Under the pieces are notes generated by a model that was given only the letters and a program-made list of their open reading frames with translations, did not search any database and was not told the origin of the DNA. Below are positions 42,452 to 49,617 of a stretch of DNA of 64,000 bases, piece after piece; within the stretch, counting starts at the first letter, position 1; each line of letters starts with the position of its first letter. The stretch comes from Granulicella pectinivorans (lineage in GTDB: Bacteria; Acidobacteriota; Terriglobia; Terriglobales; Acidobacteriaceae). The stretch covers positions 4,278,001 to 4,342,000 of the forward strand of contig NZ_FOZL01000001.1 of NCBI RefSeq assembly GCF_900114625.1, read 5' to 3'. The translations under genes and the position numbers were made by a program.

Positions 42452-42544
42452 ATGATCTTCATCACCCTCCTCTTCGTCGTGATCGCCCCCATCGTGATCT
42501 GTGTTCGTGCCGGTGGCCTCAAGGACGAACAGACCGCGATCTAA
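42452..42544 (+). CDS. 30-aa single-helix membrane peptide, cassette 1
   Basis: From ATG 42452: MIFITLLFVVIAPIVICVRA as one helix with the tail GGLKDEQTAI and then TAA, exactly 30 residues. A purine-rich ribosome site (AAGGAAAAGAG) lies about 7-17 bases upstream. It ends in a charged tail like the other two peptides. No homologue recognised; KdpF is about this size but no kdp genes are near. Toxin-like or regulatory peptide possibilities are open. Confidence 0.65.
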   Translation: MIFITLLFVVIAPIVICVRAGGLKDEQTAI

Positions 42545-42742
42545 GAGTGCTTCCTTACCGCTGTCTCCGCGCCTCTTATCCGGAAACAGCACCCATCGAG
42601 CCCGCGTCGCCCGAAGCAGGTTCTTCACGCACCGAGCATGCAGTCGTCCGCGATCGAACGCAAGTCCCTACTCCCTCACAAAAGTCAGCCGTCTCCCACA
42701 AAGGGGTTATCCCCATCTCCCACCTCTGTCCTCTTCTCGGGG

Positions 42743-42810
42743 CCAAAGTGGGATGTTCGTGTGCGGCAAAGAAGCCGATGATCGTTTTGTCGGGAGGGAT
42801 TGCTCCTCCC
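42743..42810 (+). promoter_or_regulatory. leader with hairpin, peptide cassette 2
   Basis: CCAAAGTG (42743-42750), TTGTC (42787) and a hairpin GGGAGG (42792-42797) / CCTCCC (42805-42810). The stem differs from cassette 1 but the pairing is kept (A-T pair changed to G-C), and TTGTC lies 44 bases after CCAAAGTG here versus 45 there. Confidence 0.6.
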
Positions 42811-42829
42811 CATCCAAGGAGATCAACCC

Positions 42830-42922
42830 ATGTTCAATCTTCTTCTCGCTCTCGCCGTGCTCCTTCTGGTAGCCGTCCCCTGCATCCTCACCGGGAACGA
42901 TGCCCCTGTGGCGCGGAGGTAG
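42830..42922 (+). CDS. 30-aa single-helix membrane peptide, cassette 2
   Basis: From ATG 42830: MFNLLLALAVLLLVAVPCIL followed by TGNDAPVARR and TAG, 30 residues. A canonical AAGGAG (42816-42821) is eight bases upstream, the best ribosome site of the three. Single hydrophobic helix, polar tail. Same architecture as the flanking cassettes; the peptide sequence is diverged. Confidence 0.7.
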   Translation: MFNLLLALAVLLLVAVPCILTGNDAPVARR

Positions 42923-42990
42923 CCCTGACTCCCTTCGCCGGGGTAGGATGAGTCATTGCAGTATTTTTCCCCCAGCGACGTATCCCAACC

Positions 42991-43011
42991 GCGAGAGGCA
43001 AAGACCTCCGC
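42991..43011 (+). promoter_or_regulatory. leader hairpin, peptide cassette 3
   Basis: GCG-A-GAGG (42991-42998) pairs with CCTCCGC (43005-43011) with one bulge. A TGGAG ribosome site (43021-43025) follows, five bases before the ATG. Confidence 0.5.
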
Positions 43012-43030
43012 AGAAAGAAATGGAGTGGAC

Positions 43031-43123
43031 ATGAACTACCTTCTCCTGTCTGCAGCCGGTATCGTCATACTGATTGTGCCCATCATCATCGTCCTCAGGA
43101 CGCGAGATCACATCGAAGACTAA
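43031..43123 (+). CDS. 30-aa single-helix membrane peptide, cassette 3
   Basis: From ATG 43031: MNYLLLSAAGIVILIVPIII then VLRTRDHIED and TAA, 30 residues. It lies 108 bases after cassette 2 and its stop is seven bases before the end of the convergent eda gene. One helix, charged tail. The ribosome site TGGAG is close and good. Part of the same tandem group. Confidence 0.7.
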   Translation: MNYLLLSAAGIVILIVPIIIVLRTRDHIED

Positions 43124-43130
43124 ATGAGCT

Positions 43131-43781
43131 TCACGCCTTCGCGCGAAACTCCTTCACGATGCTCAGGTACTTCCGGGCTGTCTCGGTGACGACCTCAGGC
43201 CGACCCTCGGCCATGGCCTTCGCGTCCACCAGATCGCTGCCCACACCAAGCGCAAACGCACCGGCCTCCAGGAAGCTCATGGCTGAATGGAGCGAGACGC
43301 CGCCAGTCGGAATCAGTTCCACCTGTGGCAAAGGCGCCTTGAGATTCTTCAGATACGCAGCACCACCCATCGCACTGGCCGGGAAGACCTTCACGACGTC
43401 GGCGCCGGCCTGCCAGGCGGTAACGACCTCGGTAGGGGTCAGACCACCGGGCAGCACCGCGATCGAATAGCGGTGGCACATTTCAATCGTCTTGGTGTTG
43501 ACTGCTGGGCTGACCACGAACTGAGCGCCTTCGAGGATGCACATACGGGCGGTCTCGGGATCGAGGACGGTTCCGGCACCGATGAGGATGTCGGGGCGCG
43601 TCTCGGCGAGGGTGCGCATAACCTGCATGGCGCCGGGAACGGTCATCGTGATCTCAAGAACAGTGACGCCGCCGGCCGCGATCGCTTCTGCAAGGGCCAG
43701 CGCTTTCGCCACCGAGTCCGCACGCAAAACCGGCACGAGGCCGATTGTCTTCAACTCTTCCAGAACCTTGATCTTGTCCAT
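43131..43781 (-). CDS. eda: 2-dehydro-3-deoxy-phosphogluconate / 4-hydroxy-2-oxoglutarate aldolase
   Basis: ATG 43781, preceded by a GAGAGAG ribosome site, gives 216 aa. Class I aldolase barrel: VPVLRADSVAKALA near the start, VLEITMTVPGA with the catalytic Glu, GAGTVLDPETARM, and the Schiff-base Lys in ADVVKVFPASAMGG. It cleaves KDPG to pyruvate and glyceraldehyde 3-phosphate. It is the last gene of the kduI-kdgK-eda unit, 17 bases after kdgK, and closes the uronate route into the lower glycolysis encoded at 27.5-32.5 kb. A frame continuing upstream into kdgK is an artefact of a missing stop. Confidence 0.93.
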   Translation of the reverse strand: MDKIKVLEELKTIGLVPVLRADSVAKALALAEAIAAGGVTVLEITMTVPGAMQVMRTLAETRPDILIGAGTVLDPETARMCILEGAQFVVSPAVNTKTIEMCHRYSIAVLPGGLTPTEVVTAWQAGADVVKVFPASAMGGAAYLKNLKAPLPQVELIPTGGVSLHSAMSFLEAGAFALGVGSDLVDAKAMAEGRPEVVTETARKYLSIVKEFRAKA

Positions 43782-43798
43782 TGCTCTCTCTTTCGTCA

Positions 43799-44893
43799 TT
43801 ATCGTTGTGTCCCGGCTCCACCGCCGGACATGAGGCGTTCCACCTCGGGGATGGTGGCCATTGAACTGTCGCCGGGGGTGGTCATGGCGAGGGCTCCGTG
43901 GGCCACGCCGCAGTGGACCGACCACTGCATGCCTTTGCCCTCCATGAGGCCGTAGATGAGCCCCGAGGCGAAGGAGTCGCCGCCGCCGACACGGTCGAGA
44001 ATCTCGAGGTCGTGGAGCTTCATCCCCTCGTAGACCTGCCCGTTCGCCCAGCCGTACGCACCCCAGTTGTTGGTATTGGCCGTGACGGCCTGGCGCACGG
44101 TACTGGCAATCACTTTGATGTTGGGGAAGTCGGCGACGACGCGAGAGGCCATCGGGCCGTAGCTGTCCAACGTATGCCATGGTGCCGAGAGCGATGCAGG
44201 GCCGATGGTGGCGGCGACGTCGCCCTCGTGGCCAAAGAGGACATCGACGTAAGGCATAAGGCTGCGGTTGACGTCGACCGAGCCCTGACGGCCTCCACGG
44301 GCCTTCCAGAGCGACGGGCGGTAGTTGCAGTCGAAGGAGACGACCGTGCCGTGACGACCGGCAGCCTGCATCGCCTCGCGGACGACCTCCGTTGAGCCCT
44401 CGGAAAGCGCCGCCATGACGCCGCCGGTATGGAACCAGCGAACGCCTGCCGCGAAGATGGCGTCCCAGTCGATCTCGCCAGGCTTGAGTTGCGAGATGGC
44501 GGTGACACCGCGATCCATCATGCCCAGACCACCGCGCACGCCAAAGCCGCGCTCGAGAAAGTAGATACCGTTGCGGGCCTCGCGGCCAATGCCGTCGAAA
44601 GGCTGCCAGAGGACATGCGAAAGATCGACGCCGCCCTGCAGCATCAGATCCTCGACGAGGCGGCCTACGGGGTTGTCGACAAGGGCCGTGACGATGGCGG
44701 AGCGAAGGCCGAAGCAGCGACGTATGCCGCGCGCAACGTTGTACTCACCGCCGCCCTCCCAGACGCGGAAGTTGCGCGCTCCGACGATGCGACCCTCGCC
44801 GGGATCGAAGCGGAGCATCACTTCGCCGAGTGAGACGAGGTCGAACTTGGTATCTGTCACTGCCTTCAGGTGCAGTCCGGCTGAATCCCCCAT
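43799..44893 (-). CDS. kdgK: 2-keto-3-deoxygluconate kinase (PfkB family)
   Basis: 364 aa ribokinase-fold sugar kinase. KFDLVSLGEVMLRFDPGEGR is the N-terminal substrate strand, WEGGGEYNVARGIRRCFG the sugar loop, and the anion-hole/catalytic Asp motif appears as DRVGGGDSFASGLIYGLM. It phosphorylates KDG to KDPG for Eda. The ATG at 44893 is three bases after the kduI stop, so they are one operon. The first nine residues before KAVTDTKFDL look unstructured; a start near there is possible. The neighbouring KduI and Eda make the KDG specificity much more likely than fructose or ribose. Confidence 0.92.
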   Translation of the reverse strand: MGDSAGLHLKAVTDTKFDLVSLGEVMLRFDPGEGRIVGARNFRVWEGGGEYNVARGIRRCFGLRSAIVTALVDNPVGRLVEDLMLQGGVDLSHVLWQPFDGIGREARNGIYFLERGFGVRGGLGMMDRGVTAISQLKPGEIDWDAIFAAGVRWFHTGGVMAALSEGSTEVVREAMQAAGRHGTVVSFDCNYRPSLWKARGGRQGSVDVNRSLMPYVDVLFGHEGDVAATIGPASLSAPWHTLDSYGPMASRVVADFPNIKVIASTVRQAVTANTNNWGAYGWANGQVYEGMKLHDLEILDRVGGGDSFASGLIYGLMEGKGMQWSVHCGVAHGALAMTTPGDSSMATIPEVERLMSGGGAGTQR

Positions 44894-44896
44894 GGC

Positions 44897-45727
44897 CTAC
44901 TTCAACTCCGCGATTGAAGCTGCGTCCATGTCGGTGTACTCCTGGTTTTCGCCGCCCATGCCCCAGCAGAAGGTGTAGTTTTTGGTTCCGACGCCGGCGT
45001 GGATGGACCACCCGGGGCTGACGACGACTTCCTTGTCGGCGACGATGAGGTGTTTGGTTTCGTCCGTGGGTCCCATGAGGTGCATGACGCGGTGCGCGGG
45101 ATCGATGTCGAAGTAGAAGTAGACCTCGCTGCGGCGCATGTGGGTGTGCGGAGGCATCGTGTTCCAGTTGCTGCCGGGGGCAAGGAGGGTGAATCCCATG
45201 ACGAGCTGGCAGCTCTTGATGCCGTCCTTGAAGATGGTCTTGTAGATGGTGCGCTGGTTGCAGGTCTCGCTGGAGCCGAGGGCGAGGCCCTGGAGCTCCT
45301 CGAACTTCACCATCGCGGTCGGGAACTCCTTGTGCGCGGGGTAGCTGAGGAGGTAGAAGTACGCTGGATTTTCGGCATCGGCGGAGACGAACTGAACGTC
45401 CTTGACGCCGCGGCCGACATAGCAACAGCTCAGCTTGCTGAGTTCATAGGTGGTTCCATCGGCGATGACCGAACCGGCGCCACCGACGTTCAGGATGCCG
45501 ATTTCGCGGCGCTCCAAGAAGAAGTCGGCGCGGAGCTCGGGGTAGGTTTCGAGCTTCAGGGGCGAGGTGGTGGGTACAGCGGAGCCGATGACCGTGCGGT
45601 CCAGGTCGACATAGGCGCACTCAATCAATCCCGGTTTGAACAACCCCTCGAGCAGGAACGTCTCCCGCAGCTCCGAGGTCGTCATTCTGCTGTACCGTAC
45701 CGCATCCGCCATCTGATAAAGCTTCAC
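44897..45727 (-). CDS. kduI: 5-dehydro-4-deoxy-D-glucuronate isomerase
   Basis: 276 aa, against about 278 for E. coli KduI. Cupin-fold isomerase with metal-binding residues in PPHTHMRRSEVYFYFD (His, His, Glu) and a later His in WSIHAGVGTKNYTFCWGMGGEN. It converts 5-keto-4-deoxyuronate from pectin lyases to 3-deoxy-D-glycero-2,5-hexodiulosonate, which KduD (47015, opposite strand) reduces to KDG. First gene of the kduI-kdgK-eda operon. No KdgR or GntR-type regulator gene is visible in the window. Confidence 0.95.
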   Translation of the reverse strand: MKLYQMADAVRYSRMTTSELRETFLLEGLFKPGLIECAYVDLDRTVIGSAVPTTSPLKLETYPELRADFFLERREIGILNVGGAGSVIADGTTYELSKLSCCYVGRGVKDVQFVSADAENPAYFYLLSYPAHKEFPTAMVKFEELQGLALGSSETCNQRTIYKTIFKDGIKSCQLVMGFTLLAPGSNWNTMPPHTHMRRSEVYFYFDIDPAHRVMHLMGPTDETKHLIVADKEVVVSPGWSIHAGVGTKNYTFCWGMGGENQEYTDMDAASIAELK

Positions 45728-45798
45728 GTATCACTCTCCGGAAAAACCTGTGCCAGCGTCGCTGGGCATACCGAACCAGCGTATCAGTTTCAACGCTT

Positions 45799-46944
45799 TC
45801 AAGGCTTGGGAGGGGCCGTTCCCGCTGCCGGCTGAGCCTCGGTGGCGTTGGCCTGCGAGGGGTTCGCAGCGGAGCGAGCCGGGTCGGAGACAGGCACTTC
45901 GCCCGGGGTGCTCACCCCCGACGCACGGATATCGTACGACGCGTGCTGGATGGTCACATGCAGGTCGTTGTGTCCGTTCTTGAGGTGGCTGGGCTGATTG
46001 AAGCCAAGGATGTACCGGTCGCGCAGCATCTCCACGCATTCGAGAAGCGACGGTGCGATTCCCTCCTTGCCGGGCGCCTCCAGGACCGCGCCGCCGCTCA
46101 TCATGACGAGCTGGTCGAGAGGACTGCGGCGCACGTTCGGCCCGCTCATGTCGAGGGATGGAAGGACGAAGACGGTGCCGGCGACCGCCGTGGTGAACTC
46201 TTCAAGCCTGGCAAGCGTATTGAGGCTGCCGTAGTCGTAGCCCTCCGAGACGACCAGGACGGCGTGGCGCCCGGGCTCCGAGGCCACGCGATGCAAGGCG
46301 TAGGCGACCTCGTCCCATACGTGGGCGCGGTCGGTACACAGTCTTGGCCGGCCCTTGTGCATGCCGTCGTGAAGCATTCCGCTCGCCAGCAACTGCTGGA
46401 CGCCGGTACGCACAGACTCGGGGGTGCTCGTGTCTCCCTTGTAGATCAGTCCTTTGCAATCGACGGCGGAGATGAGCAGGCGGTCGTGGGGCAGGAGCGC
46501 CTTTTCCCGCAGGGTGGCGAGGGCGTCGGGGAGTTGATCGAGATACTTTTGTTCGCGGCTGGCATCGAGCAGGACGGCAAGCGTGATGGGATCGTCGCCC
46601 TCGCGATGCACGCGCATGGGCTGGAACCTGGGCCTATGTTCGATCTGCAGGCGAAAGCTGGCCGGGTCCACCCTGGCTACGGGCCGGCGATGGCTATCCA
46701 GGACGAGAGCCGCGACCTGGAGTTCACGGACGACGACGTGCAGGGTCATGGTGTCGGCGGGGGTTAGGTCGGCGGGCTTCGTCTGGGTGCTGGTCTGGGT
46801 GCTGGTCTGGGCGCTGGGCTGGGTGCTGGGCTGGGTGCTGGGCTGGGCGCTGGGATAGGCGCTGGCGCTGCCCGCGGCCAGGAGAAGAGCCAGCACAAGG
46901 CTCAGCCTTCGCCTGAGGACCGCGGTTGCACCTGAAGGAAGCAT
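45799..46944 (-). CDS. VWFA-related acidobacterial domain protein, secreted
   Basis: ATG 46944 gives 381 aa with a signal peptide (MLPSGATAVLRRRLSLVLALLLAAGSASA) followed by a PSAQPSTQ-type low-complexity stretch encoded by tandem 12-base units. Then an FRLQIEHRPRFQPMRVH strand and a von Willebrand A-like domain: ITLAVLLDASREQKYLD is a degenerate metal site, with VLVVSEGYDYGSLNTL and RYILGFNQPS later. The C-terminus is Pro/Ala/Ser-rich. Secreted proteins of this family are numerous in Acidobacteriota; function unknown, perhaps surface binding. Divergent from kduD, 70 bases apart. Confidence 0.83.
   Translation of the reverse strand: MLPSGATAVLRRRLSLVLALLLAAGSASAYPSAQPSTQPSTQPSAQTSTQTSTQTKPADLTPADTMTLHVVVRELQVAALVLDSHRRPVARVDPASFRLQIEHRPRFQPMRVHREGDDPITLAVLLDASREQKYLDQLPDALATLREKALLPHDRLLISAVDCKGLIYKGDTSTPESVRTGVQQLLASGMLHDGMHKGRPRLCTDRAHVWDEVAYALHRVASEPGRHAVLVVSEGYDYGSLNTLARLEEFTTAVAGTVFVLPSLDMSGPNVRRSPLDQLVMMSGGAVLEAPGKEGIAPSLLECVEMLRDRYILGFNQPSHLKNGHNDLHVTIQHASYDIRASGVSTPGEVPVSDPARSAANPSQANATEAQPAAGTAPPKP
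46786..46857. repeat. tandem 12-base repeat, low complexity
   Basis: Six or so copies of CTGGGTGCTGGT or close variants. On the coding (minus) strand they encode the QPSTQPSTQ/TSTQ stretch just after the signal peptide of the VWFA-related protein. Confidence 0.8.
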
Positions 46945-47014
46945 GCAAGCAGTATGCCAGAGAAACTGCCTGTCTTTGTCTCCTGCGGGGCAAAGCGATA
47001 GAGTCAAAGGTGCC

Positions 47015-47785
47015 ATGGAAAATACCACCAACGTTCTCGACCTTTTCAGTCTCAAGGGCAAAGTCGCCCTCGTCACCGGCTCTGCTTCGGGCCTTGGAGC
47101 CTCTATCGCCGAGGCGCTTGCGCAGGCCGGCGCGAAGGTCGCCGTGCATGGCAACCGCAGGGCCGCGACGGCTACGGCTGAGACGATTGGAGAGGCCGCC
47201 GCGGCGTTTCGCGCGGACCTTGGGAGTACCGAGGGTGCAGCCGATCTGTTCGCCCAGGCCAAGGCCCATTTTGGGCACATCGATATTCTGGTGAACAACG
47301 CGGGGACGATTCATCGCGAGGCCGCCGAAGACGTGGCGCTCGCTGACTGGCAGCAGGTGCTGCAGGTGAATCTGACCGGGGTGTTTCAACTCTCGCAACT
47401 GTTTGCGCGGGATCTGATCGCGCGCAAGGCTCCGGGCAAGATTATCAACATCGCTTCCCTGCTGAGCTTCCAGGGCGGGATTCGGGTTCCGGCGTACGCG
47501 GCGTCCAAGGGTGGCGTGGCGCAGTTGACCAAGGCGCTGGCGAATGAGTGGGCTCCCAAGGGAATCCAGGTGAATGCGATTGCGCCGGGGTACTTTGCGA
47601 CCACCAATACCGAGGCGTTGCAGGCGGACGAGACGCGCAACCGGCAGATTCTGGAGAGGATTCCGGCTGCCCGCTGGGGCCAGCCGCAGGACCTGGGCGG
47701 TGCCGCGCTGTTCCTTGCTTCGGCGGCCTCGGACTATGTGACGGGGACCGTTCTGACGGTCGATGGCGGATGGATGGGGCGCTAA
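47015..47785 (+). CDS. kduD: 2-dehydro-3-deoxy-D-gluconate 5-dehydrogenase
   Basis: ATG 47015 gives 256 aa (MENTTNVLDLFSLKGKVALV). Short-chain dehydrogenase: cofactor motif TGSASGLGAS, NNAG, catalytic Ser in INIASLLSF, and YAASK with the catalytic Tyr and Lys, followed by APGYFATTNTEAL. These match KduD-type reductases, which convert 3-deoxy-D-glycero-2,5-hexodiulosonate to KDG with NAD(P)H; similar SDRs also reduce the unsaturated alginate monomer. The upstream frame to 46943 overlaps the VWFA gene on the other strand and is discarded. Its position opposite and between kduI and an orphan ATPase leaves expression separate from the kdu operon. Confidence 0.9.
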   Translation: MENTTNVLDLFSLKGKVALVTGSASGLGASIAEALAQAGAKVAVHGNRRAATATAETIGEAAAAFRADLGSTEGAADLFAQAKAHFGHIDILVNNAGTIHREAAEDVALADWQQVLQVNLTGVFQLSQLFARDLIARKAPGKIINIASLLSFQGGIRVPAYAASKGGVAQLTKALANEWAPKGIQVNAIAPGYFATTNTEALQADETRNRQILERIPAARWGQPQDLGGAALFLASAASDYVTGTVLTVDGGWMGR

Positions 47786-47806
47786 ATCCTGCGAAATCTG
47801 AGCAAT

Positions 47807-47835
47807 TTGGTACACCGCAGGTTCTGTTCTACACT
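47807..47835 (+). promoter_or_regulatory. sigma-70-like promoter before the ParA-like gene
   Basis: TTGGTA (47807-47812), 17-base spacer, TACACT (47830-47835), 40 bases before the ATG. It suggests a transcript independent of kduD. Confidence 0.6.
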
Positions 47836-47874
47836 GGCCCCACACCATCCAACAGACCATCAGCGTGGGGAACG

Positions 47875-48555
47875 ATGAACGCACCGATTATCTTTGTCAG
47901 CGGCAGCAAGGGAGGCGTCGGCAAGTCGATCACGTCGATGGCCGTCCTGGACTATCTTGCAACGAATCATAAGTTTCTGAAGTTTGTTGAAGCCGATACG
48001 ACGAATCCAGACGTCTGGAAGTCGTATGGCAAGGTGATCGAGAGCGAAGGCGTCGATTTGGATGACGTCGAAGGCTGGATTCATCTCGTGAATGTGTGCG
48101 ATACGCATCCGTTCAAGGCGATCGTGGTGAATACGCCGGCACGGAACAACAATGGCGTACGCGATCATGGCGCTATCCTGTTGAATGCATTGGCTGAACT
48201 GGGCCGTCCGTTGATTACGCTATGGATCATCAATCGGCAGAGGGACTCAGTGGACCTGCTGAAGGAGTACATGGAGCTGATGCCGGGTGGCGTCATCCAT
48301 GTGGTGCGGAACGGGTATTTTGGCGAGGAGCGGAAGTTCGAACTTTTTGAAAAGAGCCCGGTGCGAGATGCGGTTCTGCAGCAGAGCGGAAAGAGCCTTT
48401 TTCTGCCGGATCTGGCGGATCGCGTGACGGATGAGCTTTATTCCAAACGGATTACGCTGGGTGAAGCGGCGCAGCAGTTGAAGCTTGGAGACCGCACAGA
48501 GCTGCAGCGGTGGCGGTCTGCCGTGGGCGAGATGCTGATGTCGATCGGGCTCTGA
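47875..48555 (+). CDS. ParA/MinD-like P-loop ATPase, orphan
   Basis: ATG 47875 gives 226 aa; the open frame back to 47548 overlaps kduD and is discarded. The deviant Walker A motif is SGSKGGVGKSITSMA. VEADTTNPDVWKSY is a switch-like region; IVVNTPARNN carries the next conserved strand and TLWIINRQRDSVDLLKEY the one after. These resemble ParA/MinD-type or plasmid mobilisation ATPases. No ParB, MinE or plasmid gene is adjacent. Codon use (many A/T third bases) differs from the surrounding genes, suggesting transfer. Conserved element B begins 33 bases after the stop. Confidence 0.8.
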   Translation: MNAPIIFVSGSKGGVGKSITSMAVLDYLATNHKFLKFVEADTTNPDVWKSYGKVIESEGVDLDDVEGWIHLVNVCDTHPFKAIVVNTPARNNNGVRDHGAILLNALAELGRPLITLWIINRQRDSVDLLKEYMELMPGGVIHVVRNGYFGEERKFELFEKSPVRDAVLQQSGKSLFLPDLADRVTDELYSKRITLGEAAQQLKLGDRTELQRWRSAVGEMLMSIGL

Positions 48556-48587
48556 TTGGTCGGACCACACAGGTTAATTTCCAGGTT

Positions 48588-48731
48588 AAATTGGTCTGTT
48601 TTGCACCACTTCCGAGCGTTCCCGTAATCGTGGTGTTCTAAAGCCTTTACGGGATGGCGATGTAAAAATCCCAACGTTTTACCAGGAACTTGTGGGACGG
48701 TAAAACGTGGTGTTTTGCATGGATTTTGTGG
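48588..48731 (+). repeat. GTGGT-rich conserved intergenic element, copy B
   Basis: Same four blocks as copy A (18, 22, 22, 31 bases) with spacers of 16, 20 and 15. ACGTTTTACC (48674-48683) and GGTAAAACGT (48699-48708) are exact complements. Further GTGGT words follow to about 48770 (AATGTGGTGGG, AAGTGGTATG). It is 3' to the ParA-like gene in its sense and faces the convergent Crp-family gene. I see no gene in 48556-48834. Confidence 0.75.
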
Positions 48732-48834
48732 CCAAATGCATGGAAAATGTGGTGGGCGAAAAGTGGTATGTTTTCACTTCGGTCATCGCACGGAACCGAG
48801 ACCGGTTTTTCGGTGAGCGAGAGCTACCGACGCT

Positions 48835-49548
48835 CTAAGCGGAGAGGGCTTCGAGTTGTTCGGGGGCCAGCAGGACCATGGCGGAGCCGGACATCTGGAT
48901 GAGCTTCTCGCGGCGGAAGCGGGCGAGGGTGCGGGTGACCGTCTCGCGGGAGATGCCAGCGAGGTTGGCCAGTTCTTCGTGGGTGAGGGCCATGGTGAAG
49001 CGCATCTCGCCTCCCTTGCAGGCGGCTGCTCTGCCCCAGCCCAACAGCACACCTGCTAAACGTCCGGCGGCGGAGCCGGAGAGGGCGAGGCGGCGCGCGT
49101 CGAAGAAGGCCGACTTGTATTCCTCGCTGAGGGCCTTGGCGGCGTGGAGGCTTCCCTGCCCGTGGCGATTGAGGAATTCGAGGAAGTCGTCGCGGCGGAT
49201 GCGGTTGAGCTGGGTGGGCTCGATGGTCTCGGCAGTGACCTCGTAGCGGGTACCGGAGATGACGGCACCGAGGCCGAGGACGTCGCCGGGCATGGCGATC
49301 TTGAGGATGAGGGTGCGGCCTTCGCGCGAGGAGCAGGAGAGCTTGACCTGTCCGGAGCAGAGGACGAAGACGGCATCGCTGGGGGCTTCTTCGCGGAAGA
49401 GGGTTTCGCCACGGAGGAACTTCGTCTGAACGCCGATGGCGTTGAAGTCGGCGAGGGCGGCTTCGTCGAGGTTGCAGAACATGCGCAGCGAGCGGTATTC
49501 ACAGTGGCCGCAGTCGTGAACCGGACGGGTTGGGGTGACGGAGAGCAT
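48835..49548 (-). CDS. Crp/Fnr family transcriptional regulator
   Basis: 237 aa: cyclic-nucleotide-binding-type beta-roll (about 30-140; RGETLFREEAPSDAVFVLCSG), dimer helix, and a winged helix with LTHEELANLAGISRETVTRTLARF. The recognition helix keeps Arg-Glu-x-x-x-Arg as in CRP, so a TGTGA half-site is expected. The N-terminus has cysteines at 13, 16 and 25 (CGHC...FC), reminiscent of FNR, but the FNR central cysteine is not at the usual place, so an iron-sulphur sensor is only possible. It lies 70 bases downstream of the stress-protein gene on the same strand and may be in its operon. Confidence 0.88.
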   Translation of the reverse strand: MLSVTPTRPVHDCGHCEYRSLRMFCNLDEAALADFNAIGVQTKFLRGETLFREEAPSDAVFVLCSGQVKLSCSSREGRTLILKIAMPGDVLGLGAVISGTRYEVTAETIEPTQLNRIRRDDFLEFLNRHGQGSLHAAKALSEEYKSAFFDARRLALSGSAAGRLAGVLLGWGRAAACKGGEMRFTMALTHEELANLAGISRETVTRTLARFRREKLIQMSGSAMVLLAPEQLEALSA

Positions 49549-49617
49549 CTTGATCCCGGCTTTCAGTGTTTGGAGCTTTGGACTGCGACGTCAGCTATGA
49601 GCGGAGTATAGCCCCTG

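Noticed and set aside
42452..43123. KdpF-type potassium-ATPase subunits
   Set aside because: Length is right, but no kdpA, kdpB or kdpC is near and three copies in tandem is not the Kdp layout.
46945..47298. N-terminal extension of the VWFA-related protein
   Set aside because: It runs opposite kduD; ATG 46944 begins a proper signal peptide.
47548..47874. N-terminal extension of the ParA-like protein into kduD
   Set aside because: The extension overlaps kduD in another frame; ATG 47875 with a promoter and the Walker A motif near its start is better.
48674..48770. CRISPR or classical iteron array from the GTGGT words
   Set aside because: The words are too short and unevenly spaced for CRISPR repeats, and there is no Rep gene.
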